Origin: an uncultured Ruminiclostridium sp.
Lineage (GTDB): Bacteria > Bacillota > Clostridia > Oscillospirales > Ruminococcaceae
DNA length: 6,086 nucleotides
Direction: 5' to 3'
NCBI GenBank assembly: GCA_934462775.1
Contig: CAKSIR010000134.1
Span: 1-6,086 of the forward strand
Below the pieces are notes generated by a model that saw only the letters and a list, made by a program, of their open reading frames with translations, did no database searches and was not told the DNA's origin. How positions within the stretch are numbered: the first letter of the stretch is position 1; every line of letters begins with the position of its first letter. Made by a program: the position numbers and the translations under genes. Of the stretch, positions 1 through 6,014 are shown in pieces.

Positions 1-120
1 AACGGAAACGTTGACGTTGCAAAGGCGCAGCCAATCACATTCGACCCGTTCAACAACAATTACGTTGCGCTTGGCGAAATAGTGGGTAAGGCGTTCCACG
101 ACGGAAAATCAATCAAGTAA
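1..120 (+). CDS. 3' end of a gene, possibly flavin reductase/flavoredoxin-like (partial)
   Basis: An open frame runs from base 1 to a TAA at 118-120 and gives 39 C-terminal residues; the start lies outside the window. The tail reads ...PITFDPFNNNY, then VALGEIVGKAFHDGKSIK. The pattern Y-x-x-LG-E-x-VG-K-AF-x-x-GK resembles, from memory, the C-terminal end of flavin reductase domain proteins (flavoredoxin-like FMN-binding proteins). That is only a resemblance over a short stretch, and no cofactor-binding residues can be seen. The frame is supported as coding because it ends 3 bp before a strong intrinsic terminator in the same direction. It converges on the pot operon and has no evident functional link to it. 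Confidence 0.6.
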   Translation, partial: NGNVDVAKAQPITFDPFNNNYVALGEIVGKAFHDGKSIK

Positions 121-123
121 CGA

Positions 124-160
124 AAATACCGAAAGGGTTTAAAGCCTTTCGGTATTTTTT
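124..160 (+). terminator. Intrinsic terminator between convergent genes
   Basis: A perfect 13-bp stem (124-136 pairing with 145-157) with an 8-base loop is followed by more T, so the plus strand reads TATTTTTT at the 3' side. It lies 3 bp after the stop of the partial plus-strand gene. On the minus strand the same hairpin begins 1 bp after the potD stop codon, but its tail there is only TTTT followed by CG. It should work well for the plus-strand gene and less strongly for the pot operon. Confidence 0.9.
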
Positions 161-1436
161 AGAATATATCCTTTTTCTTTTTTATATGCCGCCTGATAAG
201 AACAAACACAATTATTCCTATGCAGACAAGCAGGAATACAGGTACTATCCATGTATTCGCGTTTTCGTCCTCAGCGGACTTCATTTCAGTCCACAGCGTC
301 TGCATTTCACGGCTTGCCTCGTCAGACAGGTTGACGAAAACCGTTGTATTTGCTGCAATGTAGTCATCGTCAGGATACGAAACCGTACTCTGCTGAGTTT
401 CCTCGTCAAGCATTTCAAAAGCCGCGCTGTGAGGCGTTGAGTAGCAGATATAGTCGATATTAGCGTACGCAATATCAGGCTCGCACATGAAATTGATGTA
501 CATTTCAGCCGCTTCCTTCTGCTTTGCTCCTACCGGAATACACATTGCGTCAATAAACAGGTTCGTCCCGCTCTTTGGAACAACAAAGTCAAGGTCCTCG
601 TTTTCCTCAAGAATTGTCAGCGCATCGCCTGCATAATAGGGCGCAAGCAATGCGTCGCCCGCTCCCATTTTGTCGAAAATTTCGTCCATGACGTAAGCCT
701 GAACCACGCGTTTCTGCTCTTTCAGCTTTTCCGATGCAGCTGCAAGCTCATCAGTATTTTCCGTGTTAATGGAATAACCCAGCATTATTTCCGCAATTGC
801 AAACGCGTCGCGCGGGTTGTCGAACATAAGGATCTGGTCGAGATAATCCTCGTTCCAGAGAATATCCCAGTCGATTTCGCTCTTGTCAATGTCAACAAGG
901 TCCTTGTTGTAGATTATTCCCACCGTACCCCATGTATATGGAACCGAATACTCGTTCTCAGGGTCGTAGGCAAGATTGCGGAAGTTATCCATAATGTAGC
1001 TGAAATTCGGAATATTGTCAAAGTTCAGCTTCTGCACCATGTTTTCCTTAATCATCTTGCTTATCATGTAATCAGAGGGAATAATTACATCGTAGGTCGC
1101 TCCGCCGCCCTTTAGCTTCGCGTAAAGCTCCTCGTTCGTGGCATAGTTGGTGTAGTTGACCTTTATGCCCGTCAGCTTGGTAAATTCGGCGTTGACGTTG
1201 AGAGTTCCCTCTTCTGCTCCGGTGGAAATATATTCCCCCCAATTGTAGACGTTTATAGAGATGTTATCGTCCTTAAAGCGGGTGTAGTAATCCATATCCT
1301 CAACAGATAACGTCTGCGCTTCGGATTCCTCTTCTTCGTCTGTTTCGTTCGCATTTGCGCCGTCCCCTGAACAACCGCTGAAAATTCCCGTTATAAGCAC
1401 AGCCGACAGCAAAAGGGATAAATATTTCTTTTTCAT
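159..1436 (-). CDS. potD: PotD: spermidine/putrescine-binding lipoprotein with C-terminal membrane helix
   Basis: This 425-residue extracellular receptor of a polyamine ABC importer delivers ligand to PotB/PotC. Residues 1-22 form a lipoprotein signal: KKK, a hydrophobic core, then F-S-G-C with Cys22 as the lipidated residue (Phe at -3 is less usual). An acidic linker (ETDEEEESE, about 31-39) follows. The solute-binding domain (about 60-387) has PotD hallmarks: YNWGEYI (64-70), YDVIIPSDY (115-123), YSVPYTWGTVG (163-173), FIDAMCIP (294-301) and CYSTPH (331-336). By hand alignment to E. coli PotD, the aromatic/acidic polyamine site is largely kept (Trp66, Glu68, Tyr69, Tyr123, Asp296, Tyr332). 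E. coli Asp168 appears as Asn207, and Trp229 and Trp255 appear as Tyr268 and Phe294. Unlike typical PotD (about 350 residues), a hydrophobic helix (about 396-414) and the basic tail RRHIKKKK follow the domain. The start at 1436 is chosen over an in-frame ATG at 1484 because it has an AGGGGGG site and begins the signal peptide. It is the last gene of potABCD, 1 bp after potC. Confidence 0.95.
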   Translation of the reverse strand: MKKKYLSLLLSAVLITGIFSGCSGDGANANETDEEEESEAQTLSVEDMDYYTRFKDDNISINVYNWGEYISTGAEEGTLNVNAEFTKLTGIKVNYTNYATNEELYAKLKGGGATYDVIIPSDYMISKMIKENMVQKLNFDNIPNFSYIMDNFRNLAYDPENEYSVPYTWGTVGIIYNKDLVDIDKSEIDWDILWNEDYLDQILMFDNPRDAFAIAEIMLGYSINTENTDELAAASEKLKEQKRVVQAYVMDEIFDKMGAGDALLAPYYAGDALTILEENEDLDFVVPKSGTNLFIDAMCIPVGAKQKEAAEMYINFMCEPDIAYANIDYICYSTPHSAAFEMLDEETQQSTVSYPDDDYIAANTTVFVNLSDEASREMQTLWTEMKSAEDENANTWIVPVFLLVCIGIIVFVLIRRHIKKKKDIF

Positions 1437-1437
1437 T

Positions 1438-2241
1438 TTATTCCCCCCTGTATGACGCAACGCGCTTTGCCTGCTTGTTCTCAATTATGTTCTTGACAAT
1501 GAGAACCACAAGCACTGCAACGAAAATTATGGTGGAAAGGGCGTTTATTTCAGGCGAAACCTTACGTCTTGTCATTGAATAGATAGTAATAGGCAGCGTC
1601 TGTGACGTCGAACCGCTGGTGAAGTAGCTGATTACGAAGTCGTCCAGTGAGAACGTGAACGCCATCAGAAAACCGCTTACAACGCCCGGCATTATCTCGG
1701 GGAGAACCACTTTCCAAAACGCCTTGAACGGACTGCATCCCAGATCCTGCGCCGCTTCGTACAAATGGGGATCCATCTGCTTGAACTTAGGCATAATGTT
1801 CAGTATGACATACGGAACATCGAAGGTTATATGCGCAATGAGCAATGTAACAAAGCCGAATTCAAGGTTCATTCTTGCCGCAAAGAATACGAACAGCAGC
1901 ATTAAGGATACGCCCGTAACAATTTCAGGATTGATAATAGGCATATTGGTTATGTTCATAACCACCGCCTTTGGCAGCTTTTTCATGCTGTTTATGCCAA
2001 TTGCAGCAAGAGTTCCCAGAGCTGTTGCCGCAATGCTTGCGATAACGGCAATAATAAGCGTGTTCATAAGGGAGGAGATGATTATTTCATTTTTGAACAG
2101 CTTCACATACCAGTCAAAGGTGAAGCCTGTGAAAACGGAACGGCTTTTGGATTCGTTGAATGAAAATACGATAAGTACAAAAATCGGCACATAAAGGAAC
2201 AAAAAAACCAGTGCCATGTAGATTTTACCAAGCTTTTTCAT
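1438..2241 (-). CDS. potC: PotC: spermidine/putrescine ABC transporter permease
   Basis: This 267-residue inner permease subunit pairs with PotB to form the translocation path for polyamines. About six membrane helices are visible (roughly 8-28, 60-82, 104-121, 127-149, 186-206, 236-253). The cytoplasmic EAA loop that docks on the ATPase is clear at 162-181: EAAQDLGCSPFKAFWKVVLP, with the invariant Gly168. The segment FTFSLDDFVISYF (195-207) is typical of PotC/PotI permeases, and the length matches the family. The start at 2241 is preceded by GGCGGTGGG at a suitable distance, 12 bp after the potB stop. The stop TAA is followed by one base and then the potD ATG, so potD's ribosome site lies inside the last potC codons and the two genes are probably translationally coupled. 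No anomalies were seen. Confidence 0.96.
   Translation of the reverse strand: MKKLGKIYMALVFLFLYVPIFVLIVFSFNESKSRSVFTGFTFDWYVKLFKNEIIISSLMNTLIIAVIASIAATALGTLAAIGINSMKKLPKAVVMNITNMPIINPEIVTGVSLMLLFVFFAARMNLEFGFVTLLIAHITFDVPYVILNIMPKFKQMDPHLYEAAQDLGCSPFKAFWKVVLPEIMPGVVSGFLMAFTFSLDDFVISYFTSGSTSQTLPITIYSMTRRKVSPEINALSTIIFVAVLVVLIVKNIIENKQAKRVASYRGE
1443..1449 (-). promoter_or_regulatory. Ribosome binding site of potD (sets its start)
   Basis: The minus strand reads AGGGGGG, then six bases, then ATG at 1436. The site lies within the final codons of potC. It favours the 425-residue PotD over a longer frame beginning 16 codons upstream inside potC. Confidence 0.75.
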
Positions 2242-2244
2242 AAT

Positions 2245-2253
2245 CCCACCGCC
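2245..2253 (-). promoter_or_regulatory. Ribosome binding site of potC
   Basis: The minus strand reads GGCGGTGGG directly after the potB stop codon and just before the potC ATG at 2241. It is G-rich but not a perfect GGAGG. It fills almost the whole 12-bp gap, so termination on potB probably feeds initiation on potC. Confidence 0.5.
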
Positions 2254-3060
2254 TTACATAAGCACCTGGTCGTCAGGGCTGAACTGATTCATAACCGTCA
2301 TGATAACCAGAATAATAACCATAAGCACCAGTGAAATTGCCGCCCCAAGGTGAGGGTTATAGGAGTTGCCGAGGAACTGCATTTCAATGAGGTCGCCTAT
2401 AAGCAGGTTTGAGCCGCCGCCCAACATTCTTGAGATAATGAATGTGGAGATTGCCGGAACGAACACCATAGTGATACCCGAACAGATACCGGGCAGGCTG
2501 AGCGGAACAACAACCTTGAAAAGCACCTTCCACGAGCTGCATCCAAGGTCGGTTGCCGCCTCAATTACACTTTTGTCAATCTTCACCATTACGGAATACA
2601 GCGGCAGAATCATAAACGGCAGGTAGTTGTAAACCATTCCAAGCACAACTGCGCCCTCTGTGTTTATCAGCTTAAACGGTCCGAGTCCCGCCAGTCCGAA
2701 CAGGTAGTTGATAATGCCGTTGTTGCCGAGAAGCGTCATCCACGCGTAAGTTCTCAGCAGGAAGTTCATCCACATAGGAAGCATTACCAGCATTAGCATC
2801 GTACCCTGCTTATGCTTTTCCATTCGCGATAAAATAAACGAAATCGGGTAAGCCACCACAAGGCAGATTACCGTTGCAATAAGAGCCAGCCAAATCGAGC
2901 GTACAAAAATATTCGCATACTGCCCGACGTCAGAAATATTCTGAAGCGTAAACTCTCCGCCGTCGGTCGTAAAGGCAAAGTATGCAACCATCAGCAGAGG
3001 AACAGCAATAAATATCACCATCCACACCAAATAAGGCGCGGAGAAAATTTTAAGCTTCAT
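2254..3060 (-). CDS. potB: PotB: spermidine/putrescine ABC transporter permease
   Basis: This 268-residue membrane subunit forms the polyamine channel as a heterodimer with PotC. Hydrophobic helices are visible at about 9-30, 54-78, 87-110, 135-158, 188-210 and 239-257. The conserved [19 protein letters not shown] stretch (94-112) and the loop [15 protein letters not shown] (141-155) are characteristic of PotB/PotH. The EAA ATPase-docking loop lies at 167-186 ([20 protein letters not shown], invariant Gly173). The length is normal for the family. The ATG at 3060 lies inside the 3' end of potA (11-bp overlap) and has a strong GGAGGAAGGA upstream, a standard sign of translational coupling. It is the second gene of potABCD. 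Confidence 0.96.
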   Translation of the reverse strand: MKLKIFSAPYLVWMVIFIAVPLLMVAYFAFTTDGGEFTLQNISDVGQYANIFVRSIWLALIATVICLVVAYPISFILSRMEKHKQGTMLMLVMLPMWMNFLLRTYAWMTLLGNNGIINYLFGLAGLGPFKLINTEGAVVLGMVYNYLPFMILPLYSVMVKIDKSVIEAATDLGCSSWKVLFKVVVPLSLPGICSGITMVFVPAISTFIISRMLGGGSNLLIGDLIEMQFLGNSYNPHLGAAISLVLMVIILVIMTVMNQFSPDDQVLM

Positions 3061-4123
3061 CTGTTATCCTTCCTCCGTCATTCTCTGCCGTTTTCTTCAT
3101 AATATGAATATCGTCAGGATCAAAAGCCATACCAATCATTGTTCCCACCGGCTCATACTTCGTTGAATGAATCATCCATTTGTGGTCAACGCCGTCAACT
3201 ATCATTTCATAGTGAACGCCCTTGAATACAACCGATTCAACAATACCTGTGATTTTTGCCTTATCTGCGGAAATAATCTTAATATCCTCCGGACGGATAA
3301 CTACATCGACAGTTTCGTTGGGTGAAAAGCCCTTATCAACGCAGGCAAAACGCTTGCCTGTAAACTCAACCACGCAGTCCTCGGGCATACAGCCGTTTAT
3401 GATGTTGCTTTCGCCTATGAAATCTGCAACAAAGGCGTTGACAGGCTCGTTGTATATATCTGTCGGAGAGCCTATCTGCTGTATGTAGCCGTTGTTCATA
3501 ACGACTACCGTATCGCTCATTGTAAGAGCCTCTTCCTGGTCGTGAGTAACATATACGAACGTAAGCTCCAGTGCCTGCTGAATTTTTCTCAGCTCGGTCT
3601 GCATTTCCTTGCGCAGCTTTAAGTCAAGAGCACCGAGCGGCTCGTCAAGAAGAAGCACCTTAGGGTGGTTTACAAGCGCTCTTGCAATGGCGACGCGCTG
3701 CTGCTGACCGCCTGAAAGACGATTTATTGAGCGCTTTTCGTAGCCCATAAGATTTACAAGCTCCAGCATTTCGCCTACGCGCTTGACTATTTCCTTTTCA
3801 GGCAACTTTTTTACGCGCAGCCCGAAAGCGATATTTTCATACACGTTAAGATGCGGAAAAAGCGCATAGCGCTGAAAAACCGTATTGACATTGCGCTTAT
3901 GAGGCGGAAGGTCGTTTATTCTCTTGCCCTCGAAAAGAATATCGCCGCTTGTTGGGTTAAGAAATCCTGCTATGATACGCAGCGTTGTAGTTTTGCCGCA
4001 GCCTGAGGGACCAAGCAGCGTTACGAACTCCTTATCCTTTATGTCAAGACTGATATTTTTTAAGATACGGTCGCCGTCCTCAAAATCAACGACAATATTT
4101 TTCAGACTAACAATATTTTCCAT
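3050..4123 (-). CDS. potA: PotA: spermidine/putrescine ABC transporter ATP-binding subunit
   Basis: This cytoplasmic ATPase (357 residues from the chosen start) works as a dimer docked on PotB/PotC and powers polyamine uptake. All nucleotide-binding motifs are intact: Walker [10 protein letters not shown] (38-46), Q-loop [10 protein letters not shown] (82-91, Gln84), signature LSGGQQQR (136-143), Walker B VLLLDEP (156-162), D-loop GALD (164-167) and H-loop His194. The C-terminal part (about 238-343) fits a TOBE regulatory domain, with the typical VVIRPEDI (274-281). Two in-frame ATGs exist, at 4129 and 4123. The Shine-Dalgarno AGAAAGGA (4132-4139) sits only two bases from the first but eight from the second, so the second is preferred; the first would add two residues (359 in all). 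It is the first gene of the operon, with its own promoter about 65-90 bp upstream. The 3' end overlaps potB by 11 bp. CysA/MalK-type ATPases are similar, but the potBCD neighbours settle the assignment. Confidence 0.96.
   Translation of the reverse strand: MENIVSLKNIVVDFEDGDRILKNISLDIKDKEFVTLLGPSGCGKTTTLRIIAGFLNPTSGDILFEGKRINDLPPHKRNVNTVFQRYALFPHLNVYENIAFGLRVKKLPEKEIVKRVGEMLELVNLMGYEKRSINRLSGGQQQRVAIARALVNHPKVLLLDEPLGALDLKLRKEMQTELRKIQQALELTFVYVTHDQEEALTMSDTVVVMNNGYIQQIGSPTDIYNEPVNAFVADFIGESNIINGCMPEDCVVEFTGKRFACVDKGFSPNETVDVVIRPEDIKIISADKAKITGIVESVVFKGVHYEMIVDGVDHKWMIHSTKYEPVGTMIGMAFDPDDIHIMKKTAENDGGRITDEA
3067..3076 (-). promoter_or_regulatory. Ribosome binding site of potB inside potA
   Basis: The minus strand reads GGAGGAAGGA six bases before the potB ATG at 3060. 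It is encoded within the last codons of potA (the GGR segment). This supports the start at 3060 and coupling of the two genes. Confidence 0.85.
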
Positions 4124-4131
4124 TAACATTT

Positions 4132-4139
4132 TCCTTTCT
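4132..4139 (-). promoter_or_regulatory. Ribosome binding site of potA (decides between two ATGs)
   Basis: The minus strand reads AGAAAGGA. It is eight bases from the ATG at 4123 but only two from the ATG at 4129, so the downstream ATG is the better start. Confidence 0.6.
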
Positions 4140-4186
4140 CAACACCTAACGATATTTTTCGACAATTTGAAAAAACACCAACTTTA

Positions 4187-4215
4187 AATATACGTTATAT
4201 AAGGACTTATGTCAA
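4187..4215 (-). promoter_or_regulatory. SigA-type promoter of the potABCD operon
   Basis: On the minus strand a perfect -35 TTGACA (4210-4215) is followed by a 17-bp spacer and -10 TATATT (4187-4192, five of six consensus bases). Transcription would start near 4180 and give a leader of about 55 bases before potA. The -35 lies only 14 bp beyond the stop codon of the DUF421 gene. No terminator is visible between them, so read-through from that gene is also possible. The spacer contains the palindrome ATAAG-GA-CTTAT (4199-4210), a possible operator. No riboswitch-like structure is apparent in the leader. Confidence 0.85.
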
Positions 4216-4229
4216 TAGTTTTTTGAAAT

Positions 4230-4937
4230 TTATTCAGTAACATCTTTTGTATTTTCTTTTTCTATCCTTCGATACACGCTGAGGCTGTTGTCGGTATCGC
4301 AGGTGGCAAGAGAAATTTCCGTTACGTCATTAAAGCCCTGCGCATTCAGCTGGTTTTGCAGCCATATTCTGTTGTTGCCTGTAAAATGCAGGTTCTTCTC
4401 CATTACAACGCCGTCAATGATAACATTAACAAGTACGTCCTCCTGGGACGGAAACAGGTTCAGGTCCTCGGCAGTGGTCGGTCTTTTTCTTGCAGCGGGG
4501 ATAAAGCTGAACTTGCCGTTCGGTTCAAGCATAGCAGTGTAAATATCAGCAAGATTGAAGTAGCCGTTATTGCGGCAAATCATCAGAAATTCGTTTATAT
4601 CAAGCTTTGCCTTGAACAGGTTTTTCTGATTGAATCTGCCGTTATGAAAAATAATAAGCGGCTTTCCCGAAAGGATTTTTCTCAGCCGCATGGACTTGCA
4701 GGTGGCAACGGATATGGTAAACGCAGAAAACGCATACAGCACCATTGCAACAAGCGGCAGCCAGAAGTCGTTTTCAAGCGAGGTTGCCATTTCAGCGGCA
4801 ATCGAGCCTATGGTTATACCATTTATATAGTCGAACATACTCAGCTGTGACATCTGCTTATTTCCCATCAGCTTGGTAAGAATAAACAGAACGATTATTG
4901 AACCCAGCGTCGATAGTATTACATTAAGAATCTGCAT
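4230..4937 (-). CDS. DUF421 / YetF-family membrane protein
   Basis: This 235-residue protein matches the DUF421 (YetF) family, whose biochemical role is not settled. An N-terminal membrane part has hydrophobic segments at about 5-23, 36-50 and 58-78. It includes the family block LTKLMGNKQMSQLSMFDYI (20-38) and ITIGSIAAEMA (41-51). A soluble C-terminal domain, presumably cytoplasmic, follows with the hallmark GKPLIIFHNGRFN (91-103), then LDINEFLMICRNNGYFNLAD (112-131) and AMLEPNGKFSFIP (135-147). The frame extends upstream to 5021, but the start at 4937 is chosen because AAAGGAG sits six bases before it and family members begin just before the first membrane helix. The extra 28 codons would also run through the predicted promoter. 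It is divergent from the YihY-family gene and upstream of, but separately promoted from, potABCD. Function beyond a membrane-anchored family member is unknown. Confidence 0.9.
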   Translation of the reverse strand: MQILNVILSTLGSIIVLFILTKLMGNKQMSQLSMFDYINGITIGSIAAEMATSLENDFWLPLVAMVLYAFSAFTISVATCKSMRLRKILSGKPLIIFHNGRFNQKNLFKAKLDINEFLMICRNNGYFNLADIYTAMLEPNGKFSFIPAARKRPTTAEDLNLFPSQEDVLVNVIIDGVVMEKNLHFTGNNRIWLQNQLNAQGFNDVTEISLATCDTDNSLSVYRRIEKENTKDVTE

Positions 4938-4943
4938 AAAACG

Positions 4944-4950
4944 CTCCTTT
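4944..4950 (-). promoter_or_regulatory. Ribosome binding site of the DUF421 gene (sets its start)
   Basis: The minus strand reads AAAGGAG, six bases before the ATG at 4937. It is close to the ideal Shine-Dalgarno and rules against the longer frame starting at 5021. Confidence 0.85.
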
Positions 4951-4983
4951 TGCATTAAAACGTATTTCCCGATTATTTTGCGT

Positions 4984-5012
4984 AATATTTCTGCGATAAT
5001 ACGAATTGACAA
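4984..5012 (-). promoter_or_regulatory. Predicted promoter of the DUF421 gene
   Basis: On the minus strand TTGTCA (5007-5012, five of six -35 consensus bases) is followed by a 17-bp spacer and AATATT (4984-4989, four of six -10 bases). Transcription would start near 4978, about 40 bases before the ATG at 4937. The weaker -10 leaves room for alternatives such as TATTAT at 4996-5001, which lacks a good -35. The -35 overlaps that of the opposite promoter by five bases. Confidence 0.5.
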
Positions 5013-5034
5013 ATAATGCAAAAGTTGATAAAAT
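5006..5034 (+). promoter_or_regulatory. SigA-type promoter of the YihY/BrkB-family gene
   Basis: A perfect -35 TTGACA (5006-5011), a 17-bp spacer and -10 TAAAAT (5029-5034, five of six consensus bases) predict a start near 5041 and a leader of about 53 bases. Because the start of transcription lies downstream of the in-frame ATG at 5016, the coding start must be the ATG at 5094. Confidence 0.8.
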
Positions 5035-5082
5035 TAGGGAAGTACAGATTTAATCAGCGCTTACTTAAGTTTAACATTTTTC

Positions 5083-5087
5083 GAGGG
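5083..5087 (+). promoter_or_regulatory. Ribosome binding site of the YihY/BrkB-family gene
   Basis: GAGGG lies six bases before the ATG at 5094. Together with the promoter position it fixes the start and discards 26 upstream codons that are in frame but probably untranslated. Confidence 0.7.
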
Positions 5088-5093
5088 ACGAGA

Positions 5094-5993
5094 ATGAGTA
5101 AATTCAAGGCATTTATTATAACAGTTTTCATACTCTGCAAAGGCTTTGCCAAAAGACTGCGCGACAGCTGTATCAGTGCGTTTGCAGGTCAGGCGGCATT
5201 GTTTTTAATTATATCATTTTTCCCTTTTATAATGCTGCTTTTCTCTCTTATTCAGTTCATGCCGTTCACTCTTGAACAGTTTCAGGAATATACGGTGGAT
5301 TTTCTTTCCCCTACCCTCAACGAGTTTGTGATGAACGTTATTAAGGAAATTGTGGCAAAATCCAGCATTTCAATTATCTCGATTTCCTCAATCACTGCTC
5401 TGTGGTCAGCGTCAAAGGGATTTTTGTCAATCATACGGGGACTTAACTCAGTCTACTCCGTCGATGAAAAAAGAGGCTATGTAAAGCTCAGACTTACCAC
5501 CGTCCTGTACACTGTGGTTACATTGATAATTCTTATTGCAACGCTCGGGCTTCTCGTATTCGGCTCAACTATAAACAACTGGCTTATTGAGCTTATCCCG
5601 CAGCTTGACGAAATGTCGGGCGTTACGCTTACGGTGCGCTGGCTTATCGGTCTTTGTATGCTGATTCTGTTCTTCATGTTCATCTATACGGTTATTCCCG
5701 AACGGAAAACTCGCTTTGTAAACGAGCTGCCCGGCGCGGTTTTTTCGTCCCTCGGCTGGTTAGTTTTCTCGGCGCTGTACTCGTTTTACATTGACCACCT
5801 TGCAAATTACTCGTATATTTACGGCAGTCTTACCACCGTTGTGCTGCTGCTTTTGTGGCTGTATTTCTGTATGTACATTCTGTTTTTGGGAGCGGCAATC
5901 AACAACGCACTACAGGATAAAACGTTCATGCCAAGACTGAAAAAGACTGTCGCCGACAAGTATTATTCAGTCAGAAAAAAGAAGAGCCGATGA
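5094..5993 (+). CDS. YihY/BrkB-family inner membrane protein
   Basis: This 299-residue integral membrane protein belongs to the YihY/virulence factor BrkB family. These proteins were once mislabelled ribonuclease BN, and their activity remains uncertain. Five or six hydrophobic segments are visible at about 34-56, 92-110 (weaker), 136-158, 183-202, 213-233 and 246-270. Family features include the AGQAALFLIISFFPFIMLL stretch (31-49) in helix 1, WSASKGFLSIIRGLNSVY (104-121), the IPERK loop (201-205) followed by LPGAVFSSLGW (212-222), and the C-terminal YGSL (243-246) with LLLLWLY (251-257) and LGAAIN (265-270). A basic tail (RKKKSR) ends it, and the length is typical. It stands alone, transcribed divergently from the DUF421 gene, and its TGA stop lies within the terminator stem. 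No sequence evidence links it to polyamine uptake. Confidence 0.92.
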   Translation: MSKFKAFIITVFILCKGFAKRLRDSCISAFAGQAALFLIISFFPFIMLLFSLIQFMPFTLEQFQEYTVDFLSPTLNEFVMNVIKEIVAKSSISIISISSITALWSASKGFLSIIRGLNSVYSVDEKRGYVKLRLTTVLYTVVTLIILIATLGLLVFGSTINNWLIELIPQLDEMSGVTLTVRWLIGLCMLILFFMFIYTVIPERKTRFVNELPGAVFSSLGWLVFSALYSFYIDHLANYSYIYGSLTTVVLLLLWLYFCMYILFLGAAINNALQDKTFMPRLKKTVADKYYSVRKKKSR

Positions 5994-6014
5994 ATTTTCA
6001 TCGGCTCTCTTTTT
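5983..6014. terminator. Bidirectional intrinsic terminator between convergent genes
   Basis: A perfect 11-bp stem (5983-5993 with 5998-6008) and a 4-base loop are followed on the plus strand by CTTTTTATTT. On the minus strand the same hairpin is followed by TTCTTTTTTC (from about 5982 down to 5973), so it can also end the convergent minus-strand gene. The stop codon of the YihY-family gene (5991-5993) forms the inner part of the stem. Confidence 0.9.

Noticed and set aside
1437..1484. Longer PotD start 16 codons upstream
   Set aside because: It overlaps potC, lacks a suitable ribosome site and would put an unlikely sequence before the signal peptide.
1655..2194. A 179-codon plus-strand open frame opposite potC
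   Set aside because: It is the antisense shadow of a clear permease gene. It has no ribosome site, no promoter and no recognisable protein features.
4141..4182. Two similar short repeats in the potA leader (GTTAGGTGTT and GTTGGTGTT on the minus strand) and a weak TTTTTC/GAAAAA hairpin between them
   Set aside because: They are short, imperfect and AU-rich. They do not resemble any known riboswitch or terminator and could easily be chance.
4356..4850. A 164-codon plus-strand open frame opposite the DUF421 gene
   Set aside because: It lies wholly antisense to a gene with strong family motifs, and its translation looks random and has no membrane or domain signature.
4938..5021. In-frame upstream extension of the DUF421 gene
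   Set aside because: The ATG at 4937 has an excellent AAAGGAG site, while the extra 28 codons overlap the promoter region and are not typical of the family.
5016..5093. In-frame upstream extension of the YihY-family gene starting at 5016
   Set aside because: The -10 box (5029-5034) lies inside it and transcription should begin near 5041. The ATG at 5094 has a proper ribosome site and gives the normal family length.
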